DNA from: Mucilaginibacter cryoferens
GTDB taxonomy: Bacteria > Bacteroidota > Bacteroidia > Sphingobacteriales > Sphingobacteriaceae
Assembly (NCBI RefSeq): GCF_014205845.1
Contig: NZ_JACHCR010000009.1
Span: forward strand, 182,875 to 246,874
Length of the DNA stretch: 64,000 bases
Direction of reading: 5' to 3'
Positions within the stretch are counted from its first letter, which is position 1, and each line of letters starts with the position of its first letter. Positions 18,279 to 27,228 of the stretch are shown here, piece by piece. The notes under the pieces were generated by a model. It was not told where the DNA came from, made no database searches, and was given only the letters and a program-made list of their open reading frames with translations. The position numbers were made by a program, and so were the translations under genes.

Positions 18279-19334
18279 TTAATCCCTGTCGCGGCTTAGC
18301 TTGGTAAATAGTAATGGGTTTTCGTTTAATTCAATAGTCTCGCGGCGGTGTTTAACTATATGAATAGCAGTAAATAAGGCCTCGCGGAACGAAATTTCTG
18401 AGGCCTGGTTTTTACCGGCTATATCATAAGCGGTACCATGGTCTGGCGAAGTGCGAACAAATTTTAGTCCGGCGGTAAAATTTACGCCCGATTCAAACGC
18501 TATCTGCTTAAAAGGGATAAGGCCCTGGTCATGATACATGGCCAATACGGCATCAAACTGCAGGTAGGTACCATTGGCAAAAAAACCATCGGCCGGGTAC
18601 GGACCAAAGGCAAGCACATCGTTATCGCGGGCTAGTTCAATGGCTGGTATAATAGTTTCTTTTTCTTCGTGCCCAATTAAGCCATTATCGCTGGCATGTG
18701 GGTTAAGGCCCAGTACCGCAATTTTAGGTTTACGAATCCAGAAATCGTTTTGTAAGCTGTGGTTCATCAGCTTAAGCTTGGCCACAATTTTATCAACGGT
18801 AATGCTTTCCGATATTTTTGATACCGGAATGTGGCCGGTAACCACACCAACGCGTAAAGTATCGCTCACTAAAAACATTAACGATTCGGCAGCGCCATCG
18901 CGCTCCTGTAAATATTCGGTATGGCCGGGAAAATTGAATTTATCGCTTTGGATATTATCCTTATTAATAGGCGCGGTAACCAGGGCATCAATGTAGCCCT
19001 CTTTAAGATCGTAAGTGGCACGCTCTAAAGATATAAAGGCGTATTTGCCGCCCGCTTCAGATACTACACCCGGTTCAATTTTTACGTCCTCTTCCCAGCA
19101 ATTGATCATGTTGGGTTTTTTATGCTGCACCTGCGACGGATCGTTTATCACATGAAAATTAAGCTCGGCAACGTTGGTAGCCCTGCGATGAAATGATGCC
19201 ACCTTGGTATGGCCATAAACAATAGGGGTACAGTAATCATAAATTTTACTATCGGCCAGTGTTTTAATAATTATCTCTAAACCTATCCCGTTAACGTCGC
19301 CTATGCTGATACCTACTTTTATTTTGTCGCTCAT
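18279..19334 (-). CDS. pdxA: 4-hydroxythreonine-4-phosphate dehydrogenase
   Basis: The 351-residue NAD-dependent enzyme acts in DXP-dependent pyridoxal phosphate synthesis. It begins MSDKIKVGISIGDVNGIG. It carries the conserved TAPINKDN, FPGHTEYL, LNPHASDNGLIGHEE and MYHDQGLIPFK segments that hold the metal ligands (histidines) and substrate contacts. I chose ATG 19334; the frame is open six codons further upstream (MYHKIT). pdxJ is not in the window. It is divergent from rsmA. Confidence 0.95.
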   Translation of the reverse strand: MSDKIKVGISIGDVNGIGLEIIIKTLADSKIYDYCTPIVYGHTKVASFHRRATNVAELNFHVINDPSQVQHKKPNMINCWEEDVKIEPGVVSEAGGKYAFISLERATYDLKEGYIDALVTAPINKDNIQSDKFNFPGHTEYLQERDGAAESLMFLVSDTLRVGVVTGHIPVSKISESITVDKIVAKLKLMNHSLQNDFWIRKPKIAVLGLNPHASDNGLIGHEEKETIIPAIELARDNDVLAFGPYPADGFFANGTYLQFDAVLAMYHDQGLIPFKQIAFESGVNFTAGLKFVRTSPDHGTAYDIAGKNQASEISFREALFTAIHIVKHRRETIELNENPLLFTKLSRDRD

Positions 19335-19811
19335 TGTTATTTTATGATACACTGATTTTTATGATTTCACCTATTGGGGTGATTTCATTGCTTAACCCGT
19401 GATTGAATTTATATTGGTTTACCTGGATCTATATCCAGGGTTCTTTCTATTTTTCTTTTTGTACCCCTCATCTCAAATTCGCCGCACCTCTAAAGTCCTT
19501 GATCCTTTATCCAAAAATCCTTGCTCCAACATGGGCGTTCCCTCCGGGCCGGGCTTTACGTTTATACTGCACAGGCCTTATTCACGGGCCGGTATCCACT
19601 TCAATCCCTAACGCAATTTGTTTGAACCGGGATTTTTCGGATTAACAGATTATCAGGATTTCTGATTGGAAAACTGAGCTGTAAATACCAAATTACTGGT
19701 CTCAAATCTTACATCTCCTATCTCAAATCTGCCCTTTCCTGCTGCAAATAAAACATTTGTTCCCGATCAATGCGCAAATATCACGTAATTTGCTCAAATA
19801 TTTGACAGATA
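19335..19811. other. 477-bp divergent spacer with a repeat-like block
   Basis: This spacer separates pdxA (leftward) from rsmA (rightward). Positions about 19521-19622 are GC-richer than the flanks and contain two copies of cgggccgg (19544-19551 and 19588-19595), with a composition like that of dispersed Bacteroidota intergenic repeats. Degenerate words of the type tctcaaatct occur at 19470-19480 and 19701-19727. Two short overlapping open frames here have no protein-like character. No clear promoter box is seen. Confidence 0.45.
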
Positions 19812-20591
19812 ATGACATTGGTTAGGGCAAAAAAACATTTAGGGCAACACTTTCTTACTGATAAAAATATTGCATCCAAAATTGTGGACAGCCTGAAGCC
19901 GGCTGATAGGTTTACCCATGTGCTTGAAGTTGGCCCCGGTATGGGTGTGCTTACAGATTTTTTATTGCTGAAAACGGAGTACGAAACATCTGTAATTGAT
20001 ATCGACGATGAATCGGTTCAGTATCTTAAAAAGAAATATCCGCAGTTGGGCACCCGCCTCATGAACGCCGATTTTCTGGCAATGGATTTTAAAACCGTTA
20101 CCGATAAGCCTTTTGCCATCATCGGCAATTTTCCTTACAATATATCGTCGCAAATTTTATTTAAAGTATTGGATAACCGCAGCCAGGTAATTGAGGTGGT
20201 AGGTATGTTTCAAAAAGAAGTAGCCGAGCGTTGTGCCGCCAAACCGGGGAGCAAAGAGTACGGTATACTGAGTGTATTTTTACAGGCCTACTATAAAGTA
20301 GAGTATTTGTTTACTGTAAAGGCAGGCGTATTTAACCCTCCGCCCAAGGTGCTTTCGGCAGTTATCCGCCTTACCCGCAACCAGGCCGAAAACTTAAATT
20401 GCGACGAGAAATTATTTTGGCTGATAGTAAAAGCCGGCTTTAACCAACGCCGCAAAACCCTGCGCAATGCCATATCATCCCTCATCAACAGAGAAAAAAT
20501 GACCGATAACCCAACGCTGGATCTGCGTGCAGAACGGTTAAGCGTTGATGATTTTGTAAGGTTAACCAACGATGTGATGGCGGCGAGGTAG
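19812..20591 (+). CDS. rsmA: 16S rRNA (adenine1518-N6/adenine1519-N6)-dimethyltransferase
   Basis: The 259-residue Rossmann-fold methyltransferase dimethylates two adjacent adenosines in the 3' hairpin of 16S rRNA during late 30S assembly. The start AKKHLGQHFLTDKNI, the SAM-binding EVGPGMGVLTDFL and the NFPYNISSQILFK active-site motif are all clear, as is the C-terminal NQRRKTLRNAI. Its length is normal. Confidence 0.97.
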   Translation: MTLVRAKKHLGQHFLTDKNIASKIVDSLKPADRFTHVLEVGPGMGVLTDFLLLKTEYETSVIDIDDESVQYLKKKYPQLGTRLMNADFLAMDFKTVTDKPFAIIGNFPYNISSQILFKVLDNRSQVIEVVGMFQKEVAERCAAKPGSKEYGILSVFLQAYYKVEYLFTVKAGVFNPPPKVLSAVIRLTRNQAENLNCDEKLFWLIVKAGFNQRRKTLRNAISSLINREKMTDNPTLDLRAERLSVDDFVRLTNDVMAAR

Positions 20592-20830
20592 GTGCGCAAA
20601 TTAGCGCAATATTTAGCAGGGAGTGGTCTGTCTTTTTTTAAAATTCATCCAAACTCATTGTAGGGCAATATATTGGTTAGCTATTTTAAGTGCTCAACAT
20701 TTGTTGTACTGCTATTTTTGTTTGCTGCCTGGCATCTACGTTAAAAGATGTTAAACCCATAAATCCACCTCTACAGCTTGTTATATTTGTAATGTACTGA
20801 TCGCTAAACCCCCTATACATTACAACAAAT

Positions 20831-21583
20831 ATGCGATACTTGCTCCTCTTGCTATGTACATGTACCTGCTTTACAGCTTACGCCCAAAAAATGGGCGGTA
20901 TAGTAGTTGATAAAGCAACCGGCCAGCGTATAAGCGGGGCCTGGGTAACTACCGCAGGTTCAACTACTATAAGCGATGTGGCCGGTGAATTTTCCATCAG
21001 CCTCTCCAAACTAAAACAGGATACCCTTAAAGTAAAAATGCAGGGATACAAGCTATTTGTACTGCCTGTAGATGCATCAAAAATTAAAGATGTGGTAGTG
21101 CAAATGGAGCAGGTTGCCATTCAACTTAACCAGGTAAACATTAGCGCCCGGCGCGATAGGGTAAAAGATTCTATTAGTAACCGCATTCAGTTTGCTAAGG
21201 ATTTTAATACTCACCGGCCAAAGTTTTCTGATATCGTACAGGCCGCCGCGCCTGGCGGTCCGTTGGCATTTGTTGGGGTATCGCTTAGCCCTACTCAGCT
21301 AATATCCGCGCTTACCTATAAACACAGTAACGCTTACAAATTTAAGCAGGTGCTCATTCACGATGAACAGGCTAAATACATTGATAGCCGCTTTAGCGAT
21401 GAAAGGGTAGCCGAACTTACGGGCCTGCAAAACGATTCGTTATATCACTTTATTAACCGGTACCGCCCAACTATCGATGAGGTTAAAAAAATGAGCGATT
21501 ACGATATTTTTACCTACATCAAAAAATGCGCTGTAAGGTTTAGAAGGCCACATGCCGATGATGTTAAAGAGGTTGTATTTTAG
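20831..21583 (+). CDS. Secreted protein with carboxypeptidase-regulatory-like domain
   Basis: The 250-residue protein has a signal peptide ending near TAYAQ (residue 19). Residues 20-95 form a CarboxypepD_reg-like beta-sandwich (GGIVVDKATGQRISGAWV, TISDVAGEFSI, VKMQGY). The remaining part is helical and basic (FIKK, RFRRPH) and resembles Bacteroidota proteins of unknown function. It carries no TonB plug or barrel, so it is not a truncated receptor of usual type. It stands alone between rsmA and the permease array and is closed by a very strong hairpin. Confidence 0.75.
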   Translation: MRYLLLLLCTCTCFTAYAQKMGGIVVDKATGQRISGAWVTTAGSTTISDVAGEFSISLSKLKQDTLKVKMQGYKLFVLPVDASKIKDVVVQMEQVAIQLNQVNISARRDRVKDSISNRIQFAKDFNTHRPKFSDIVQAAAPGGPLAFVGVSLSPTQLISALTYKHSNAYKFKQVLIHDEQAKYIDSRFSDERVAELTGLQNDSLYHFINRYRPTIDEVKKMSDYDIFTYIKKCAVRFRRPHADDVKEVVF

Positions 21584-21670
21584 TAGTTTATGTACAATGC
21601 CGGGCTTAATGTCTGCCGGTATATATGGTGCGTTGCGTTTCCGGTAAGTCAATAAATTTATTTGTAGTGT

Positions 21671-21718
21671 AAAATCGAACATCAACTGTACGAATACGTA
21701 CAGTTGATGTTCGATTTT
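21671..21718. terminator. 22-bp perfect hairpin terminator
   Basis: Positions 21671-21692 and 21697-21718 are exact reverse complements around an aata loop, starting aaaatcgaac and ending gttcgatttt. It separates the regulatory-domain gene from the permease array and should end transcription strongly. Confidence 0.85.
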
Positions 21719-21822
21719 GTATTTAATATATTGATAGTCTGTTGTTTAAATAAGTGGCACATATTTTATTCCAGTTAATTGGTAGGGTATGCTCATTATC
21801 ATTAATTAATACGGATTAAAGC

Positions 21823-22071
21823 ATGGATATAGAGGAACATGTTTGGCAATTGGCAACAAAAAAGCTGGCCAACGAAGCATCTGAAGATGAACTGCGGGAG
21901 CTTGATTTGCTATTATTAGAAAATCCCGAACTAAAAACCTCTTTAATATTACTGTTTAACTGGTGGCAGCAGGAGCAGCCCGGCGGTGAAACTAATAGCC
22001 ATCTGCTTTTTGAGCGTATCCTTAAAAAAATAAAACCGACCGATAACCTGCCCAACAACATCAACCAGTAA
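21823..22071 (+). CDS. Small FecR-N/anti-sigma-like protein heading the permease array
   Basis: The 82-residue acidic helical protein reads MDIEEHVWQLATKKLANEAS then EDELRELDLLLLENPEL. This resembles the N-terminal helical segment of FecR-type anti-sigma factors, but without the membrane helix and periplasmic domain. It ends 62 bp before the first permease and is probably cotranscribed with the array. A regulatory or permease-binding role is inference; it could also be a remnant of a longer gene. Confidence 0.65.
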   Translation: MDIEEHVWQLATKKLANEASEDELRELDLLLLENPELKTSLILLFNWWQQEQPGGETNSHLLFERILKKIKPTDNLPNNINQ

Positions 22072-22133
22072 TAGCATCACCTTATGTGGCCAACTATAAA
22101 AAGAACAAAAAATTTATTTTAATTAATACGGGT

Positions 22134-24572
22134 ATGTTTAAAAATTATTTAAAAGTTGCTTTAAGGCAATTGAGTAAACAAAAAATGTATACCGCTATTA
22201 AAATTGGCGGTTTCGCGTTTAGCATAGCGGCCTGTTTGTTAATTACGCTATACATTGGTAACGAGCTTAGCTTTGATAAAAGCTATCCCGATGCCAGTCG
22301 TATTTACCGCATAGTAGGTGCCTATAATGATGGTAGCATTCACGAAAAAGGAGTTGACTGGCCCGCTGTGATGGCCAAAACGGTAAAAAATAATTACCCG
22401 GAGGTTGAAAAATCCGGGCGTTTGATGCCCAATAGCCTGTTTTGGGGGGCTGGTAGTAACGAACTAAAGCGTGCCGACGGCGTGGATAATACACATGAAG
22501 ATGGTTTTGCTTATGCCGATCAATCGTTATTGGAGATCCTGAAAGTGCCCATAGTTTATGGCGACCTGGCGCATGCGCTTTCGGAGCCGCAAACCATGGT
22601 GATAGCTAAAAGCAAGGCAGATAAGTATTTTCCCGGTCAAAATCCGGTTGGCAAGGTAATGTACCTTAATAACAATAAAAGCCGGCCGTATAAAATCGGC
22701 GCGGTGATGCAGGATTTTCCTGAAACCGGGCACCTGCATTATAATTTTTTGCTTACGCTTACCGGCGTTCAGTTTTGGAATGGCGAACAGGAAACCTGGG
22801 GTGCCAGTAATTATAGTGTTTACCTGCTGCTAAAACCAGGTGTAAACGTTAGTAATTTAAACAAGAAGATAACCGATGGGATAATCAAGGGCTATTATAT
22901 CCCCGATTTGGTAAGAAGCGGCAATAAGAACGCCGAGAAGATGTCGGCTATGTTAAACATGTATTTGCAAAATGTGAAAGATATCAACCTGCAATCGTAC
23001 GATATTCATGACGGTATGTCGCATGGCGATATTAGGTTTGTGTGGCTTTTTGGCGCTGTTTCGGTTTTTATTTTATTGATTGCCTGTATCAATTTTATTA
23101 ACCTGGCTACGGCAAAATCGGCCAACAGGGCAAAAGAGGTGGGCTTACGTAAGGTAGTAGGCTCGCAGCGTAGCGGGCTTATTAACCAGTTTTTAACAGA
23201 ATCGCTTATCTATAGTTTCTTTTCGTTTATACTGGGGCTTATACTGGCGGCAATGCTGCTGCCTTACTTTAATATCCTTGCTTCCAAAACGCTTACTATT
23301 CCCTGGCTGCAATGGTGGTTTGCACCTGCAATAATTGTGGCCGCCGTTATCATAGGTATACTTGCGGGCATTTATCCGGCTTTTTACCTATCGGGCTTTA
23401 AACCGGTTGATGTTTTGAAAGGCAAACTGGCTACGGGCAGTAAAAGCTCGGCACTGCGTAACGGGCTGGTGGTTTTTCAGTTTACAACCTCCATTATATT
23501 AATTATCAGCACGGTTGTTATTTACAACCAGATGCATTACATCCTTAATAAAAAGGTTGGTTTTGATAAAGACCAGGTGCTGATGATACAGGGTACCAAC
23601 ACGCTCGAAAACGAGGTTAAAAGTTTTAAAAACGAATTGTTGAAGCTATCCGCAGTAAAAAGTGTTACCATCAGCGATTTTTTACCTGTATCGGGCACCA
23701 AACGTAATGGTAACCAATTTCATAACGAAGGGAAAGAAAAGTTAGAAGCAGGCACAGGCGGCCAGTTTTGGGATGTGGATGAAGACTATATTAAAACCAT
23801 GGGCATGACGCTGGTGGCAGGCCGTAACTTTAGCCCTAACCTGAAAACCGATTCGCAGGCCGTGATCATTAACCAGGCCATGGCACAAAAATTAGGACTT
23901 AAAAACCCGGTTGGCAAACGTATCTCCAATTACGGTCCGGCGGTGCCTATCATCGGTGTGGTTAAGGATTTTAATTTCGAATCGTTAAGAGACGGGCTCG
24001 ATCCATTGGTGATGCACCTGTCAAACAGCGCGTCTATCGTATCGGTAAAAATTAAAACCGACGATGTGAAGAGCACACTTGCGCAGATCACCGCTACCTG
24101 GAAAAAGTTTTCGCCCAATCAGCCCATCCGTTACACTTTTATGGACGAGCAATTTGCCAACATGTATGCCGATGTGCAGCGCATGGGGCGCATATTTACA
24201 AGTTTTGCCGTGTTGGCTATTATTATTGCCTGCCTTGGCCTGTTTGCATTAGCAGCCTTTATGGCCGAGCAACGGAGCAAAGAGATAGGCATCCGTAAAG
24301 TACTTGGCGCAAGCATAGCTAATATTACCCGCCTGTTATCTGTTGATTTTGTTAAGCTGGTGTTTATAGCCATTATTATAGCCTCGCCCATAGCCTGGTG
24401 GGCCATGAACAAGTGGCTGCAGGATTTTAACGCCAGCAACCGCATTAATATCAGCTGGTGGATGTTTACCCTGGCGGGGATAACTGCCATACTGATTGCC
24501 GTACTTACCGTAAGCTATCAAAGCATTAAAGCCGCGCTGATGAACCCGGTGAAGAGTTTAAAAGCGGAGTAG
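22134..24572 (+). CDS. FtsX/MacB-like permease, array copy 1
   Basis: The 812-residue two-half permease is the most divergent in the array. A first membrane helix near 21-41 is followed by a periplasmic domain to about 300. The first FtsX domain is at about 300-420 (ACINFINLATAKSANRAKEVGLRKVVGSQ). A helix lies near 445, a second periplasmic domain follows, and a second FtsX domain begins at about 687 (AEQRSKEIGIRKVLGAS). The tail is NPVKSLKAE. I chose ATG 22134 (MFKNYLKVALRQLS), where all copies start; an in-frame GTG at 22086 adds 16 residues not found in the others. No ATP-binding motif is present. Confidence 0.9.
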   Translation: MFKNYLKVALRQLSKQKMYTAIKIGGFAFSIAACLLITLYIGNELSFDKSYPDASRIYRIVGAYNDGSIHEKGVDWPAVMAKTVKNNYPEVEKSGRLMPNSLFWGAGSNELKRADGVDNTHEDGFAYADQSLLEILKVPIVYGDLAHALSEPQTMVIAKSKADKYFPGQNPVGKVMYLNNNKSRPYKIGAVMQDFPETGHLHYNFLLTLTGVQFWNGEQETWGASNYSVYLLLKPGVNVSNLNKKITDGIIKGYYIPDLVRSGNKNAEKMSAMLNMYLQNVKDINLQSYDIHDGMSHGDIRFVWLFGAVSVFILLIACINFINLATAKSANRAKEVGLRKVVGSQRSGLINQFLTESLIYSFFSFILGLILAAMLLPYFNILASKTLTIPWLQWWFAPAIIVAAVIIGILAGIYPAFYLSGFKPVDVLKGKLATGSKSSALRNGLVVFQFTTSIILIISTVVIYNQMHYILNKKVGFDKDQVLMIQGTNTLENEVKSFKNELLKLSAVKSVTISDFLPVSGTKRNGNQFHNEGKEKLEAGTGGQFWDVDEDYIKTMGMTLVAGRNFSPNLKTDSQAVIINQAMAQKLGLKNPVGKRISNYGPAVPIIGVVKDFNFESLRDGLDPLVMHLSNSASIVSVKIKTDDVKSTLAQITATWKKFSPNQPIRYTFMDEQFANMYADVQRMGRIFTSFAVLAIIIACLGLFALAAFMAEQRSKEIGIRKVLGASIANITRLLSVDFVKLVFIAIIIASPIAWWAMNKWLQDFNASNRINISWWMFTLAGITAILIAVLTVSYQSIKAALMNPVKSLKAE

Positions 24573-24577
24573 GTAAA

Positions 24578-24680
24578 TAGTATCAAGTAGTTAGTATCAA
24601 GTATCAAGACTGGAGATACCCGACATTTTAGAGTTTAAAAATTAGGGTTTAGTATTTAGAAATTAGAATTTATAGTTTGG
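24578..24680 (+). repeat. Word repeats in permease spacer 1-2
   Basis: The 114-bp spacer begins with agtatcaagtag, tagtatcaag, tatcaagac (24580-24610) and then changes to a second word family (agagtttaaaaattagggtt, tagaaattagaatttatagt) that runs almost to the ATG at 24687. Confidence 0.65.
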
Positions 24681-24686
24681 AATAGC

Positions 24687-27116
24687 ATGATCAAGAGTTA
24701 TTTAAAAACAGCATGGAGGTTTTTGTTAAAAAACAAAACCTTTAGTTTTATCAATATTATTGGCCTGGCCACAGGTACTTTATGTTGCCTGTATATTTTG
24801 TTGTATGTACAGGACCAGTATAGTTATGATAAGCAACATAAGAATGTTAATAATATTTACAGGGTAACAACCGACCTGGAACTCACCGGCGATAAACACC
24901 GTATTGGCACAAGCTCGCCACCAATAACCCCGGCCATGAGAAATGATTTTGCCGAGGTGCAACAGTTTACCCGGGTTGTAACTACCGAAAAGTTTGGTGC
25001 CAAACAACACTTGCTGCGCTACAAGGAGAAATCGTTTTACGAGAAAGACGCGTTGTTTGTAGATTCTACCTTTTTCGATATGTTCAATTACCACTTTGTG
25101 AATGGCAACGCCAAAAACGTACTGGCCGAGCCGTACTCCATAGTGCTGCTTAAGCCTGTTGCCGATAAGCTTTTTGGCAGTGAAGACGCCGTTGGTAAAA
25201 TGATATCTATCGATAATTCTTTTGGCAAACACGACTATAAGGTTACCGGTGTGGTTGACGAAAGCCTGGGCAAATCGCACATTCATGGCAATATGTATAT
25301 AACCATGAACAGCGGTGGATTTGGCGAATCGGTACGAAAAAATGACGCCTGGGCCGGTAATAATTTTTTGTATGCGTACATCAAATTAAGGCCCGATGCA
25401 AGTGCTGCTGGCCTTGAAAAAAAGCTACCCGATTTTTTGAATAAATATGCCGCCCAACAGTTTAAAGATATCGGCATGAAAAAGGTACTGCACCTGCAAC
25501 AGGTTACCGGCATTCATACTACCACAGGTTTTGATAACGAACTAACCAAAACACTCGATCCTAAGTTTTTATTCCTGCTCATATTAATAGCGGTGATGAT
25601 ACAGGTAATTGCCTGTATCAACTTCATGAATCTATCTACCGCCCGGGCCTCCAAACGCGCCAAAGAAGTTGGTGTGCGTAAAGTAGTGGGTGCAGGCAAA
25701 GGCGATTTAATAAAACAGTTTTTAGGCGAATCGTTTCTGCTGGCTTTTATAGGTGTTGCCATTGCTTTGCCATTGCTCATATTGCTAATGCCTTACCTTA
25801 ACCAGATCACCAGGGCTGATATTCAATTGGCTTTTTTTAGCAACTACAAAATTTGGATAATGCTGGTAAGCCTTATTATGGTTACCGGTTTGGTTGCTGG
25901 CAGCTATCCTGCATTTTACCTATCGGCGTTTGAGGCTATTAAGGTGATCAAAGGCAATTTTACCAGCCAGGTTTCGGCTACCGGCATTCGTAAGTTCCTG
26001 GTTGTTTTCCAATTCGTTTTATCAATAGTTTTGGTTATAGGTATCATTGTTATCTACAGCCAGTTAAATTATATCAAAAACAAAGACCTCGGCTTTGATA
26101 AAAACCAAAAGCTGATCTTCAATTTTTACACCGATGCTTCGCAGAAAAAAATGGCTGCTTTCACTAACGATCTGAAAGAGCTATCAGAAGTAAAAGCAGT
26201 AAATAATGCCGATAATTATTTAGGGCAGTTTGTACCGCATGATCATGGCGTTTTTTTGGCAGGCGGTAATATGGCTGCTGCTGTTGACGCTCAAAACATT
26301 AATACCGACGAGCATTTTGTAAAAGCCAATGGGGTTAGCTTAATAAGCGGTCGCGATTTTAGGCTGAACGATACCAATCGTGTATTGATTAACGAAACTT
26401 TGGCCAAGCGCCTTGGGTTGGATGTGCAAAAAGCACCGGGCACCAGGCTGTATTCGCAATACGATGGCAATCCCGCCACTTTTGTTGAAATAGCAGGCGT
26501 AATGAAAAACTTTAATTACAATTCGCTGCACAACGAAGTGAGGCCGTTTATGATGGTTTACCAAAACAAAGCCGACTATTTTAATTGCATGCTGGTATCT
26601 GTAGGCAGCAGTAACTATAAGGCCTTGCTTGATAAAATATCAAAAATTTGGCATAAGGATTTCCCCGAGGTGCCTTTTGAATACACGTTTCTGGATACCG
26701 AGGTTCAAAAACAATATGAAACCGAGATCATGCTATCGCAGATCATCAATTCATTTACCATGGTAGCCATTGTGATATCATGCCTTGGGCTATTTGGGCT
26801 GGCAGCTTTTAGTGCCGAACAGCGCAGCAGGGAAATAGGCATCCGCAAAGTGCTGGGTGCAAGTGTAACCGGTATTGTACAGTTGCTATCAACAGATTTT
26901 TTAAAGCTGGTGATCATCGCCTTCGTTATCGCCACGCCCTTGGCCTGGTGGGGTATGAGCAAATGGCTGCAGGATTTTGAATACCGCGTAACCATCAGTT
27001 GGTGGATGTTTGCTCTGGCTGGCATATTGGCCGTAATAGTAGCCCTGTTTACCGTAAGTTTCCAGGCCATAAAAGCAGCCTTGATGAACCCGGTGAAAAG
27101 TTTGAAAGCGGAATAG
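24687..27116 (+). CDS. FtsX/MacB-like permease, array copy 2
   Basis: The 809-residue permease begins MIKSYLKTAWRFLLKNKTFS. The first FtsX domain starts near 293 (VIACINFMNLSTARASKRAKEV) and the second near 684 (ISCLGLFGLAAFSAEQRSREIGI). The tail is NPVKSLKAE, as in copy 1. Its two periplasmic domains differ strongly from those of the other copies (for example the NADNYLGQFVPHDHGVFLAG segment in the second), suggesting a different ligand or partner. It has no ATPase motif. The spacers on both sides carry the same word repeats. Confidence 0.9.
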   Translation: MIKSYLKTAWRFLLKNKTFSFINIIGLATGTLCCLYILLYVQDQYSYDKQHKNVNNIYRVTTDLELTGDKHRIGTSSPPITPAMRNDFAEVQQFTRVVTTEKFGAKQHLLRYKEKSFYEKDALFVDSTFFDMFNYHFVNGNAKNVLAEPYSIVLLKPVADKLFGSEDAVGKMISIDNSFGKHDYKVTGVVDESLGKSHIHGNMYITMNSGGFGESVRKNDAWAGNNFLYAYIKLRPDASAAGLEKKLPDFLNKYAAQQFKDIGMKKVLHLQQVTGIHTTTGFDNELTKTLDPKFLFLLILIAVMIQVIACINFMNLSTARASKRAKEVGVRKVVGAGKGDLIKQFLGESFLLAFIGVAIALPLLILLMPYLNQITRADIQLAFFSNYKIWIMLVSLIMVTGLVAGSYPAFYLSAFEAIKVIKGNFTSQVSATGIRKFLVVFQFVLSIVLVIGIIVIYSQLNYIKNKDLGFDKNQKLIFNFYTDASQKKMAAFTNDLKELSEVKAVNNADNYLGQFVPHDHGVFLAGGNMAAAVDAQNINTDEHFVKANGVSLISGRDFRLNDTNRVLINETLAKRLGLDVQKAPGTRLYSQYDGNPATFVEIAGVMKNFNYNSLHNEVRPFMMVYQNKADYFNCMLVSVGSSNYKALLDKISKIWHKDFPEVPFEYTFLDTEVQKQYETEIMLSQIINSFTMVAIVISCLGLFGLAAFSAEQRSREIGIRKVLGASVTGIVQLLSTDFLKLVIIAFVIATPLAWWGMSKWLQDFEYRVTISWWMFALAGILAVIVALFTVSFQAIKAALMNPVKSLKAE

Positions 27117-27225
27117 TAGAAGAGTATCAGGTAATTAGTATCAAGTATCAAGACAGGAGACTATAACAAAGGTACCCGACATTTTAGAATTTAGGTTTTA
27201 GAAGTTAGAGTTTAGAATTTCAACT
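27117..27225 (+). repeat. Word repeats in permease spacer 2-3
   Basis: The spacer repeats the order seen in the previous one: agtatcaggtaattagtatc, aagtatcaagac, then tttagaatttaggtttt, agaagttagagtttagaatt, ending just before the ATG at 27229. Confidence 0.65.
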
Positions 27226-27228
27226 ATC

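Noticed and set aside
19399..19645. Two overlapping 70-80-codon open frames before rsmA
   Set aside because: They run through a repeat-like block in two frames with no protein-like composition.
22086..22133. GTG start giving permease copy 1 a 16-residue extension
   Set aside because: All other copies start at the equivalent of ATG 22134 and the extension is not conserved.
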